From positions 146,163-210,162 of the forward strand of contig JAFZSL010000070.1 of assembly GCA_017619375.1 (NCBI GenBank): a stretch of DNA of 64,000 nt. The letters are read 5' to 3'. Positions within the stretch are counted from its first letter, which is position 1, and each line of letters begins with the position of its first letter. Positions 56,340 through 64,000 of the stretch are shown one piece after another. The notes below the pieces were generated by a model. It searched no databases. It saw only the letters and a program-made list of their open reading frames with translations, and had not been told where the DNA came from. The translations under genes were made by a program, and so were the position numbers. This DNA is from Prevotella sp. GTDB taxonomy: Bacteria; Bacteroidota; Bacteroidia; Bacteroidales; Bacteroidaceae.

Positions 56340-57527
56340 TCAGCGCATGCTCTTGATGGTCCTTATGGCGCCGTTGGTTCCTCTGACAGTGAACTCATAC
56401 TCTTGTTCCTTGAAGAATGGATAGGAGAGGAACTGTTGGAACGTGAGGATGGGCGTGCCGCTGATGCTCAGTATGATGTCGCCTTGGCGGAACCCGCATT
56501 CGTAGTGGCGTCCACCCTCGAAGACGAGGCCCACGGAGGCACGTCCTTCTTTCGGGACGAAGGCGATGCTCATCTGTTCGTTGCTTACCATGGCCGACAT
56601 GGCCTCATCATAGGGTTGGAAGATCAATATTTTCTGTTTGGGCTTGATGATGATGCTGCCATAGTCGAAAATCTCGGAACCGATGCGTGAGGTGCCTTGC
56701 GTCGTCATCGTGTGATAGTCCTGGAAGGTGAACCCGCCCCAATCAAGGGCGTCAAGCCAGAGGAAGGCCGTCTCGTCGGCCTGCTCCACGCCAAAGCTGC
56801 CGATGGCGCGATTGCCATATCCCACACCTTCCACCTGCGTGTTGAAGTCGGGGAATAGTCGTGAGAATCTCTTTTTGCTTTCGTTCGACATCACATAAAG
56901 GCGTCGGCTGCCGGTATCGAAGCGTGCCTCGTCCACGCATCCGGGGTAGGGGGCCACCTTGATGTTGGGCACCCATCTGACAAGACGGTATTTCAAGGGA
57001 ATTCCCAATTCCTGGTCGAAATAGTTTGGGAGGTCGGTAAGCACCATCACACCACGCTTGACATCAATCTTTGCAGACAAACCTTTGTTAAACAAGTCGA
57101 ATCCCAGCACTGCGTCGTAGTCCTTATGAGAGACGTGGGAGTTGAGGAGCGAACCGGGGTAACCACGGATGGTGATGTTGCCGAGGCGGAATTCGGGAAA
57201 TTCCACCACGTCGGTCTTGTTCATCTTGCCATTAGCGTCATAAGAATCGATCTTCCCCAATACGCGCCTGTATGGAAAGGTACCATTGGTGTAGGCGATG
57301 CCTTGCCCTGAACCAGTGTCAAGGAGCATGCGATGCGGCTGGCCATACACAAACACTGTGACAAATAGTTGGTGGTCTACCATCTCGATGGGGATGGTTT
57401 CCACAAAACGATTGGCCAACACGGTGAATTTCGTGTTGTATCGGTATGTCTGACCATGGCTGGCCATGCTTGCTGATACCAAGGCTGCACAGCAGAAAAA
57501 TTTTCTGAAAAAGGCAAGATGTTTCAT
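56340..57527 (-). CDS. exported retropepsin-like aspartic protease with PDZ domain
   Basis: The 395-residue product (start ATG at 57525-57527) has signal MKHLAFFRKFFCCAALVSAS. It contains two retropepsin-type halves: HRMLLDTGSGQGIAYTNGT with the DTGSG catalytic motif near residue 75, and a second lobe with ARFDTGSRRLYV near residue 195. From about residue 325 there is a PDZ domain (GRHYECGFRQGDIILSISGT). The layout matches Bacteroidetes aspartyl-protease/PDZ proteins of unknown substrate. The upstream in-frame ATG at 57545 would lie in the promoter and is rejected. Confidence 0.85.
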   Translation of the reverse strand: MKHLAFFRKFFCCAALVSASMASHGQTYRYNTKFTVLANRFVETIPIEMVDHQLFVTVFVYGQPHRMLLDTGSGQGIAYTNGTFPYRRVLGKIDSYDANGKMNKTDVVEFPEFRLGNITIRGYPGSLLNSHVSHKDYDAVLGFDLFNKGLSAKIDVKRGVMVLTDLPNYFDQELGIPLKYRLVRWVPNIKVAPYPGCVDEARFDTGSRRLYVMSNESKKRFSRLFPDFNTQVEGVGYGNRAIGSFGVEQADETAFLWLDALDWGGFTFQDYHTMTTQGTSRIGSEIFDYGSIIIKPKQKILIFQPYDEAMSAMVSNEQMSIAFVPKEGRASVGLVFEGGRHYECGFRQGDIILSISGTPILTFQQFLSYPFFKEQEYEFTVRGTNGAIRTIKSMR

Positions 57528-57532
57528 GGTGA

Positions 57533-57563
57533 CAAAGTTAAACATTTTCTTCGTACAACGAAG
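57533..57563 (-). promoter_or_regulatory. protease gene promoter with small palindrome
   Basis: Minus-strand TAACTTTG (57533-57540) lies only 5 bases upstream of the ATG, implying a leaderless or very short-leader mRNA. CTTCGTACAACGAAG (57549-57563), an inverted repeat with 6-bp arms, sits in the spacer and could be an operator. Confidence 0.4.
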
Positions 57564-57617
57564 GATTTATCTGAAAATTATGGATAATTCACAAATAGGC
57601 TGTCCAATTTGTTCTAA

Positions 57618-57944
57618 TATAATGTTACCTTCAAAGGACAGTACGCCCCACTGAACATCGGCGAGGAGGGCGACGGGACCATCCTCTACCTTGGAACCAA
57701 CAACACGTTCCAGTTTCCCGACGGTGCGATGGACATCAATGCCTTCAGGGCATACGACCATGCAAACACCAGCCTGGGCGACGTGAACGGCGACGGAGAA
57801 ATCAACGTGACCGACGTAACGGCCTTTGTGAACCTCATCCTTGGCAGCAACAGCATCGTTAACGTGGTTGCCAACCTCGACGACGTTCCCATCACCTTCG
57901 GCGGTGGTGGCAGCGGTCCGGCAAGGGTTGCAGGAAACCACTAA
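57618..57944 (+). pseudogene. orphan C-terminal stub of a large surface protein with dockerin-like tail
   Basis: An open frame from after a stop at 57615 to TAA at 57942-57944 (108 codons) has no proper start and no signal peptide. It reads NVTFKGQYAPLNIGEEGDGT ... YLGTNNTFQFPDGAMDINAF, then a dockerin-like EF-hand segment SLGDVNGDGEINVTDVTAFV, then a Gly-rich end. In Prevotella such sequence normally forms the C-terminus of large BspA-like/leucine-rich or BACON surface proteins. Only the last about 100 codons remain, followed by an intact terminator, so this is probably a deletion remnant. An ATG at 57729 could still start a 71-residue peptide. Confidence 0.7.
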
Positions 57945-57990
57945 CATTCCATAATGGGATAACCTGCAAGACATCATCTGAAAACTTTCG

Positions 57991-58033
57991 GCACAGCCTC
58001 CATGCACATCACATGGAGGCTGTGCTTGTCTTT
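57991..58033 (+). terminator. terminator of the lost surface-protein gene; account of gap 57945-58252
   Basis: GCACAGCCTCCATG (57991-58004) is perfectly inverted at 58012-58025, followed by TTGTCTTT. A full-strength terminator is kept behind the gene stub. Besides this hairpin and the next promoter, the gap holds nothing visible. Confidence 0.85.
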
Positions 58034-58134
58034 AAAAAAATGCTGATGTAAAAGAAAGAGTGCAATTATGTATAGCAATTTATTACAAAATGAAAAATAC
58101 ATCTTCGCTTTTTCTCCTTTTTGCAAAAAAGACG

Positions 58135-58142
58135 TATTTTTG
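58135..58142 (+). promoter_or_regulatory. promoter of the receptor-DUF4249 operon
   Basis: TATTTTTG, 111 bases before the receptor ATG. The -33 box is not clear. Confidence 0.5.
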
Positions 58143-58252
58143 CACAAAAGTTGCACGATGTCATCCAAACAGAAGAGGCTGATGTGCTCAATGTGGCAAT
58201 GTTTGAGCCGATACCCCAACAATGGTGTGGTGGTAATACAAACACAAGGCTT

Positions 58253-61246
58253 ATGAAAAGAAAAGCGAGTGATTTTAAAGACTTGAAAAAATATTTGTTG
58301 GCATTTGTCTGTATGATGGTGGCCGTACAGCATGTTGGAGCTCAGGAGTATTTCTCCTCTGCTTCCGACTTTGCTCGCCTGTATGTGGGGGCGGTTGAGC
58401 TTCAGTACCCTAAACCGTTGTGGTATGATTTACCTTATTATAAAGGCAATACCAATATGTATGAAGGGCGTGTCAGCTATCATGGTGTGGTTTATGACGA
58501 TGTGCAGCTGCGTTTCGACCAATTGAAGCAATGTGTTGTTGTCCTTCCTCCCGGGGAGAGAGTGTTTTGTATGCCTGAGCAGGAGTTCGTTGACTGGTTT
58601 GAGATGGATGGTCGCAGATATGTGCATGACCCGGAGGAGGGCTCTCGGTATGCGTCGCTGCTTTGCGATGGAAGCACCAATGGCATTCGTCTGTTTCATA
58701 GTGTGTGGAAGATTTATGCCGGCGACAGGGCTATTGAAGGAAAGAAATATCTGAAGATTCTTTATACCAAAGAGCATTATACACTCATTGCTCCTGATGG
58801 TGAAATGCACCATGTGAAGCGTTTGTCGGATGTGGCAAAGCTCTTTCCAGAACAGGACAAGCAGATAAGGCAGTTTGCAAAGAAGAATCGTCTTTCCTTC
58901 TCAAAGCGTGAGCGTGAGGAAAGCCTTGCGAAATTGGTGGAAAGTATTTCTGGCTCTCCTGCCCCCCATCCACATCTCGTACCCGTTGCGGCCGATCGTG
59001 AATCGGAAGTGGAAAGTCATCTTTCAACTATGCCGACGGTCTCAGATACACCTATTGATGAGTCGATGTTTGTTTCCGGCATTCCAGTCCTTGACATTGA
59101 TTCTGTTGCAAGGGCGGTAGCTTCTACAAGAACAAGGGTCTATGTAGTGCCGGGTGTGAAGAAAGCAAAGGAAAGCATTGCCGATGACCAGGAACTTGAC
59201 GAGATAGTGGTTGTCGGCGGGCGACAGTCGGCTGTGAAAAACATGATGATGGGTTCTGAGAAGTTCAAACCCCAGGTGCTGAAGAACATTCCGTCTGCCT
59301 TTGGCGAGTCGGATATCATGAAGATTATGCTCACACTGCCAGGCGTCTCTACCGTTGGGGAGGCTTCAAGCGGATATAATGTGCGAGGAGGTGCGTCAGA
59401 CCAGAACCTCATACTTTTCAACGGAGGGACTGTGTATAACCCGTCGCACTTGTTTGGCCTATTCACATCGTTTAATTCAGATGCGGTGGAGGATGTGGAA
59501 CTGTTCAAGTCAAGTATTCCCGTGGAGTATGGAGGCAGGATAAGCAGCGTGTTGAAAGTGACCTCGAAGGAGGCGAACATGCAGAAGCTGACCGGTTCGG
59601 CAAGCATTGGAGCACTTACCAGCAAGGCTAACATAGAAATACCTGTCGTCAAGGAGCATGTATCGCTGCTGTTGAATGGCCGCACGACCTATAGTGACTG
59701 GATTCTCAAGAAGTTGCCGGAGAAAAGCGGTTACAAGAACGGTACGGCAAACTTCTATGACCTTGGTGGCGTGCTGACGTGGAAGCTCAATAGCATGCAT
59801 CGCCTCAAAGTATATGGATATTGGAGCAATGACAAGTTCTCGTTCAGTTCATTGGATAATTATGGCTATAAGAACCGTAACTTCTCTGTGGAGTGGCGCT
59901 CCATGCTCAATGAAAGGGTGACAGCCACGTTTTCTGCCGGACTTGACCATTACGACTATTTCAATGAGGACAGGAATACGCCTTCCATGGCTGCCCGGTT
60001 GAGTTTCGGCATTGACCAGTTATGGGGCAAGTTGCATGTCCGTCATCGACTGTCGGAAAAGCAAACCCTCACCTATGGCCTCTCCATGCAGCACTACAAC
60101 GTACAAGCTGGCAAGTATGAGCCGGTGGGTGAGAAATCGTGCATAACGACAGACCAGCTGCAGAGAGAAAAGGCGTTGGAGAGTGCCGCATATTTCGACT
60201 ATGAACGGTCGTTAACAGAAAAACTTTCTGTTTCTGCCGGCCTGCGCTATTCCATATACAATGCGCTTGGGCCTCATGACGTGAATCATTATCATGACGG
60301 CGAACTTCCGGCAGAGGGCACTTTGTTGGAAACTCGTCGTGAGACAGGGGTCATCAAGACCTATCATGCACCAGAGCTTCGCCTGTCGGCTCGCTATGCC
60401 CTACAGGAAAACCTTTCCTTGAAGGCCGGTTTCAACACGATGCACCAGTATATCCATAAAGTGTCGAACACCTTGATCATGTCGCCTACCGATATTTGGA
60501 AACTTTCCGACCTCAACATCAAGCCACAGAATGGCTGGCAGGCGGCAGCCGGCATCTATCACGAGACAGCCGGCAAGGAATATGAGTTCTCGGCAGAGGT
60601 TTACTACAAGCATATCAGCGACTATCTCAATTATCGCAGTTCTGCAGTCCTGCTGATGAACCCCCACCTTGAGACCGACGTCATCTCAACCAAGGGAAAA
60701 GCTTATGGCGTGGAACTTCAGGCAAAGAAGCCCATCGGAAAGTTGAACGGATGGGTGAGTTATACATTCTCGCGCTCTTTGCTCCGTCAGGATGACAAGA
60801 GGGTGCCGATGCCTTTGAACAATGGCGAGTGGTATCCTGCAGAATACGACCGCCCCCATGAGGTGAAGGCGGTGCTCAATTACAAGTTTACCGAGAGATA
60901 CAGTCTTTCAAGCAACTTCAACTATGCCACAGGTCGTCCGACGACATTGCCGGCCGGCCAATATTACGACTCGTTTAATCAGAAATACATGCCATACTAT
61001 ACCGACCGCAACAAATCTCGTATTCCCGACTACATGCGTTTGGACTTGGCGTTCAACATAGAGCCGACCCATAAGCTGACAAGCTTTCTTCACACTTCGT
61101 TCTCCATAGGTGTGTACAACGCCCTTGCACGCAAAAATGCCTATTCTATCTATTATGTCTCCGAAGGGGGATGGGTGAAGGGGTATAAGCTGTCTGTGTT
61201 TGGCACTGCCATTCCTTATGTATCACTTAATATTCGATTCAATTAA
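58253..61246 (+). CDS. TonB-dependent receptor with atypical N-terminal domain
   Basis: The 997-residue product starts at ATG 58253 with signal KYLLAFVCMMVAVQHVGAQ. In place of the usual carboxypeptidase-like domain, residues 30-220 form a separate domain (NTNMYEGRVSYHGVVYDDVQ, QCVVVLPPGERVFCMPEQEF, KRLSDVAKLFPEQDKQIRQF AKKNRLSF) known to me as a stand-alone exported protein type in Bacteroidetes. A linker of about 90 residues follows. From about residue 315 come the plug (ELDEIVVVGGRQSAV, SSGYNVRGGASDQNLILFNG) and a 22-strand-type barrel ending YVSLNIRFN. It is followed 3 bases later by a DUF4249 lipoprotein. The substrate is unknown. Confidence 0.9.
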   Translation: MKRKASDFKDLKKYLLAFVCMMVAVQHVGAQEYFSSASDFARLYVGAVELQYPKPLWYDLPYYKGNTNMYEGRVSYHGVVYDDVQLRFDQLKQCVVVLPPGERVFCMPEQEFVDWFEMDGRRYVHDPEEGSRYASLLCDGSTNGIRLFHSVWKIYAGDRAIEGKKYLKILYTKEHYTLIAPDGEMHHVKRLSDVAKLFPEQDKQIRQFAKKNRLSFSKREREESLAKLVESISGSPAPHPHLVPVAADRESEVESHLSTMPTVSDTPIDESMFVSGIPVLDIDSVARAVASTRTRVYVVPGVKKAKESIADDQELDEIVVVGGRQSAVKNMMMGSEKFKPQVLKNIPSAFGESDIMKIMLTLPGVSTVGEASSGYNVRGGASDQNLILFNGGTVYNPSHLFGLFTSFNSDAVEDVELFKSSIPVEYGGRISSVLKVTSKEANMQKLTGSASIGALTSKANIEIPVVKEHVSLLLNGRTTYSDWILKKLPEKSGYKNGTANFYDLGGVLTWKLNSMHRLKVYGYWSNDKFSFSSLDNYGYKNRNFSVEWRSMLNERVTATFSAGLDHYDYFNEDRNTPSMAARLSFGIDQLWGKLHVRHRLSEKQTLTYGLSMQHYNVQAGKYEPVGEKSCITTDQLQREKALESAAYFDYERSLTEKLSVSAGLRYSIYNALGPHDVNHYHDGELPAEGTLLETRRETGVIKTYHAPELRLSARYALQENLSLKAGFNTMHQYIHKVSNTLIMSPTDIWKLSDLNIKPQNGWQAAAGIYHETAGKEYEFSAEVYYKHISDYLNYRSSAVLLMNPHLETDVISTKGKAYGVELQAKKPIGKLNGWVSYTFSRSLLRQDDKRVPMPLNNGEWYPAEYDRPHEVKAVLNYKFTERYSLSSNFNYATGRPTTLPAGQYYDSFNQKYMPYYTDRNKSRIPDYMRLDLAFNIEPTHKLTSFLHTSFSIGVYNALARKNAYSIYYVSEGGWVKGYKLSVFGTAIPYVSLNIRFN

Positions 61247-61249
61247 GAT

Positions 61250-62434
61250 ATGATGAGAAAGACGCTAGGTTTTGTGCTGTGCTTGATGGTGGGCGTATGT
61301 ACACTGTCGGGCTGTATTGAGGAATATGAAGCAGACATTTCTGTGGAATATTCCGACTTGCTCGTCGTTCAAGGCACGATATGCTCTGGGAAAATGAATA
61401 AGTTCATCCTGTCGCGTACGCAGGCACTCAACTCTTCTTATATGCCTCGGATGGTGATGGGCGCAAGAGTCTCCGTTCGTGGCAGTGACGGTTCTCAATA
61501 CACGGCACAGGAAACCGACGACTATTACACCTGTCAGATTGGCGCACTTGACCCCGATGTGGAATATTTCCTGCATATCGAGACTGACGGAGAGGTCTAT
61601 GAGTCTGAACCACAGAAACCTCTTCCCACCGAGAAGATAGCAGAGGTAAGGGGGGTGCAGGAGACTCCGGAAAGTAAGATCGACGTGCTCGTCACTCCTG
61701 AAGCTCCCTTCGATCCAGGCAAGGCTAATTACTATTCGTGGACATACGACGAGACATGGGAAGTGCATCCCGACTACACTACCGTCATATATTTCGATAC
61801 GAAGAAAATGGAGCCTGTCTATGACCCCAACCAGTTTCCCGTGTGTGGTTGGAAGAATGCCATTAGCTCGACCATACTGGTTGGGGCAAGTCTGAGTTAC
61901 GAGGGACAGCACATCCAAAGGCTGAAACTTTATGACATCGACCGTGGCAATGAGCGAATGTACTACAGGTATAGCGGCCTGGTGCATCAACGTGCCATTT
62001 CAAAGGCTGAGTACGAGTATGAACTTGCAAGGCAACAGGCCGGTTTCGAGATGGGTGGCTTGTTCACCCCGCTGCCCTCGGCCTTGCCTACCAACATCCG
62101 TTGCCTCACGTCACACAAGCACGTGATAGGATTTGTGGGATGCTCGTTGAATACGAGCGAATACAGGTTCTTTCTTACCCATGTTGGATATTCCATCGAC
62201 CGTCCTTACCCCAAAGACGCCCGCAGATGGCTCAATGACTGTAACGAAGCAGATTGCAGTCGAATGGTGAGAGAAGAACATATGTTCTTGTGTGAATGGA
62301 TAGATGAAAGATACAAGCCTGCTGGCGTGTTGCGTACGGCGTGGGCATACGACTATCAACTTGATGTCAGATTAAGAGGTGCGTATGCTGAGGAACCTGA
62401 TTTCTGGTCGTTGCAAGAAAATGTAAGTTATTAA
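61250..62434 (+). CDS. DUF4249 lipoprotein, receptor partner
   Basis: The 394-residue lipoprotein (MMRKTLGFVLCLMVGVCTLS, lipobox Cys in LSGCIEEY) shows the DUF4249 pattern: an N-terminal beta domain (DLLVVQGTICSGKMNKFILS, ARVSVRGSDGSQYTAQE, VEYFLHIETDGEVYESEP) and a C-terminal part rich in Cys and aromatics (CLTSHKHVIGFVGCSLNTSE ... YPKDARRWLNDCNEADCSRM). DUF4249 proteins regularly follow TonB receptors of this kind and are thought to act as surface-exposed partners, comparable in place to SusD. It starts 3 bases after the receptor stop; ATG at 61253 is an alternative start. Confidence 0.88.
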   Translation: MMRKTLGFVLCLMVGVCTLSGCIEEYEADISVEYSDLLVVQGTICSGKMNKFILSRTQALNSSYMPRMVMGARVSVRGSDGSQYTAQETDDYYTCQIGALDPDVEYFLHIETDGEVYESEPQKPLPTEKIAEVRGVQETPESKIDVLVTPEAPFDPGKANYYSWTYDETWEVHPDYTTVIYFDTKKMEPVYDPNQFPVCGWKNAISSTILVGASLSYEGQHIQRLKLYDIDRGNERMYYRYSGLVHQRAISKAEYEYELARQQAGFEMGGLFTPLPSALPTNIRCLTSHKHVIGFVGCSLNTSEYRFFLTHVGYSIDRPYPKDARRWLNDCNEADCSRMVREEHMFLCEWIDERYKPAGVLRTAWAYDYQLDVRLRGAYAEEPDFWSLQENVSY

Positions 62435-62435
62435 G

Positions 62436-63734
62436 ATGAACAACAAAATATTATCATTGACCATTGCAATGGTGCTTGCCTTGAGCAGCTTTGCTGCGAG
62501 TTTCAAGACCGACCGCTCTTGGTATCTTGCCGGTGATTCGATGAAAGTCAGCGTGACTGCCGACAATGCCTTGATAGCATACGCCGAACTATGTGACACG
62601 TATGGGTTGGCGGCCGGTGTAATGATAGGTCTTAAGGAGGGAGAGGGCGCCGGCGTTATCGAACTGCCTTCCGACCTCCATAGCGGATTCTATGTGTTGT
62701 CTGTATATACTCGCGACAATGCCCATGTGTCTCATCAGCTTGTAGCTGTCGTCAACCCTCTTCGCAAGAGTGTGGACGACGATATCGAATGGGTGAAAAA
62801 CACGCATCCCGACTCGTTGAGTTATTCGCGGGCTGGTGAAGGGACGAGTTTCTCTGCCACAGACCTTGTTGACAAGAAGGATGTCGATGTGCGTGAGACG
62901 GAAGGGCATATCATCAAGGCGCGTGTCAGGAATGTCCATGAGGGTAATACATTCAAGGGCAGTCAGATTTACCCTTCATTAAGCATCGTGGGGAAGCAGA
63001 TACATTATTTTGAGGGAAAGATGGAGAATGACTCCATAGCTGTCTTCTACACCTATGGCATCCATGGCAAGCAACCGTTGGTGCTCTCTGCTATGTCGTC
63101 CACAGGTGTGAGTCTGCCTGTCGAGATGATAAGTCCGTTTGCCGTCTTGCTCCCGAAAAGACTTCCGCATCTCGTGTTCCATTATAACCGCAGTGAGGTG
63201 GAAGCCCGCTCCATTGACATGCAGCGGCGTCAGATGACCATTGCACCTGCCAAGCGCGAACCACGGTTGGGTGTTCATGGTGATGACACGGGAGAAGAGG
63301 TGGCAGGAGCACCATTAGACTATGACGAAACAGCGTTTGGCACCAAGCCTTTCCTGAGCTATAATCTTGATGAGTACCGTCAGTTCCTCACAGTCAAGGA
63401 GGTGCTGCTTGAATATGTGAGCTTCGTCAGCAACAAGAAAATCGATGGTGTGCCACACTTGATTGTCAATAGTGAAGAGAACTTCAGCGATAGTTCTTGG
63501 CCTACATTGGTACTGGTTGACGGAATGCCGGTCAACGATATAGAACCACTTCTGAACTATGATGCCCGCCGTGTTCACTATATCAACATCTACAATGGTC
63601 AATATGCCTTTGGTAATGGTATTTATAATGGCATATTGTCGTTTGTAACACGCTCCGGAAGACTCACAAACTATCCAACCGAACCCAATATGCAATATCT
63701 GGTGTATGATTTTCCTACTCTTCTTATAAAATAA
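62436..63734 (+). CDS. secreted protein with MG2-like N-terminus and plug-like C-terminus
   Basis: The 432-residue product has signal NKILSLTIAMVLALSSFAAS. Residues 22-110 look like an alpha-2-macroglobulin MG2-type domain (FKTDRSWYLAGDSMKVSVTA ... GFYVLSVYTRD). The middle is beta-rich. The last about 110 residues (LVLVDGMPVNDIEPLLNYDA, VHYINIYNGQYAFGNGIYNG, ILSFVTRSG) resemble the plug of TonB receptors, although no barrel follows. It starts one base after the DUF4249 stop, so the three genes are tightly coupled. It may dock to the receptor or to TonB; this is inference. Confidence 0.8.
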   Translation: MNNKILSLTIAMVLALSSFAASFKTDRSWYLAGDSMKVSVTADNALIAYAELCDTYGLAAGVMIGLKEGEGAGVIELPSDLHSGFYVLSVYTRDNAHVSHQLVAVVNPLRKSVDDDIEWVKNTHPDSLSYSRAGEGTSFSATDLVDKKDVDVRETEGHIIKARVRNVHEGNTFKGSQIYPSLSIVGKQIHYFEGKMENDSIAVFYTYGIHGKQPLVLSAMSSTGVSLPVEMISPFAVLLPKRLPHLVFHYNRSEVEARSIDMQRRQMTIAPAKREPRLGVHGDDTGEEVAGAPLDYDETAFGTKPFLSYNLDEYRQFLTVKEVLLEYVSFVSNKKIDGVPHLIVNSEENFSDSSWPTLVLVDGMPVNDIEPLLNYDARRVHYINIYNGQYAFGNGIYNGILSFVTRSGRLTNYPTEPNMQYLVYDFPTLLIK

Positions 63735-63742
63735 GGTATAAG

Positions 63743-63778
63743 GATTACTCCGATTACTCTGATTACTCCGATTACCCC
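63743..63778. repeat. 9-bp tandem repeat
   Basis: Four units GATTACTCC, GATTACTCT, GATTACTCC, GATTACCCC directly after the operon. Confidence 0.7.
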
Positions 63779-63803
63779 CGAAAATCCGTGAAAACTGGCT
63801 AAA

Positions 63804-63831
63804 TTTTCAATTTTCAATCTTCAATTTTCAA
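63804..63831. repeat. 7-bp tandem repeat
   Basis: Four units TTTTCAA, TTTTCAA, TCTTCAA, TTTTCAA, just before the right-edge promoter region. Confidence 0.65.
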
Positions 63832-63898
63832 TATTATCTTGATTTATGTCAAGAAAGGTGAAAACTTTCGCGTTTCCCCGAAATTTCCCCCTGAAAAG

Positions 63899-63930
63899 TT
63901 TGGCGGGTTCGCGGTTAATGCCTACCTTTG
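63899..63930 (+). promoter_or_regulatory. strong promoter, probably of an rRNA operon
   Basis: TTTG (63899-63902), 20 bases, TACCTTTG (63923-63930), fully consensus. The 70 bases after it, with a GC-rich CGGGTCGAGGCCCG stem and GTTCTTTGAAAGG near the edge, resemble the leader upstream of 16S rRNA genes in Bacteroidales. The 16S gene itself would lie outside the window. Confidence 0.55.
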
Positions 63931-64000
63931 CATCCGCTTTCGGGTCGAGGCCCGTCGGCGAGACAAGAAATCGTTCTTTGAAAGGATTACATTGGAAAGA

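Overview
The window is chromosomal DNA from a member of the Bacteroidales, most likely Prevotella or a close relative (Prevotellaceae). The evidence is the recurrent Bacteroidetes promoter signature (TTTG or TTG, about 19-20 bases, then TAnnTTTG), many TonB-dependent receptors and secreted lipoproteins, a xylan cluster laid out like the xyn cluster of Prevotella bryantii, DUF4249, DUF4369, BACON and DUF6249-type proteins, and the housekeeping order tig-clpP-clpX-recQ-guaB.

Layout. 1-9.4 kb: a partial unknown helical protein (minus strand), ispD, a CATMFSG-type lipoprotein, a secreted serpin, a YjdF-like membrane protein, pnp (minus strand) and a three-gene ECF sigma-factor operon (minus strand). 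9.8-14.8 kb: an Oar-like TonB-dependent receptor with a BACON/OB-fold lipoprotein. 14.9-20 kb: a cysteine-less thioredoxin-fold lipoprotein, a small secreted protein, a YARHG-DUF3160 protein and a zinc-ribbon membrane protein. 20.1-25 kb: a xylan operon (SGNH esterase, GPH symporter, GH10 xylanase, GH43 enzyme). 25-40 kb: lptB, then tig, clpP, clpX, recQ, guaB, two parvulin-type chaperones, an OstA-like protein and mutL, which together cover protein quality control, envelope assembly and DNA repair. 40.3-41.5 kb: an OmpA-family outer-membrane protein.

41.5-46 kb is an AT-richer accessory segment. It holds two adjacent secreted proteins of unknown function (the second ankyrin-like) and a frameshifted transposase remnant. 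46-51.4 kb: trpS (minus strand), a second zinc-ribbon membrane protein and a large multi-module GH30 enzyme with an internal dockerin-like pair. 51.7-56.3 kb: tRNA-Val(TAC), purB, an RNA pseudouridine synthase with a long GGYQQRQQ-repeat N-terminus, and asnS. 56.3-58 kb: a retropepsin/PDZ protein (minus strand) and the orphan C-terminal stub of a large surface protein. 58.1-63.7 kb: a three-gene operon of an unusual TonB-dependent receptor with a non-standard N-terminal domain, a DUF4249 lipoprotein and a secreted protein with a plug-like C-terminus. The right edge carries a strong consensus promoter and leader that look like the start of an rRNA operon.

The items most worth a second look are a 60-bp palindrome wrapped around the clpP promoter, the two-gene secreted cassette at 42-45 kb, the receptor fusion at 58 kb, the prion-like repeat on the pseudouridine synthase, and a duplicated 44-bp promoter-bearing element in front of lptB. 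No CRISPR array, intact prophage or obvious defence island was seen.
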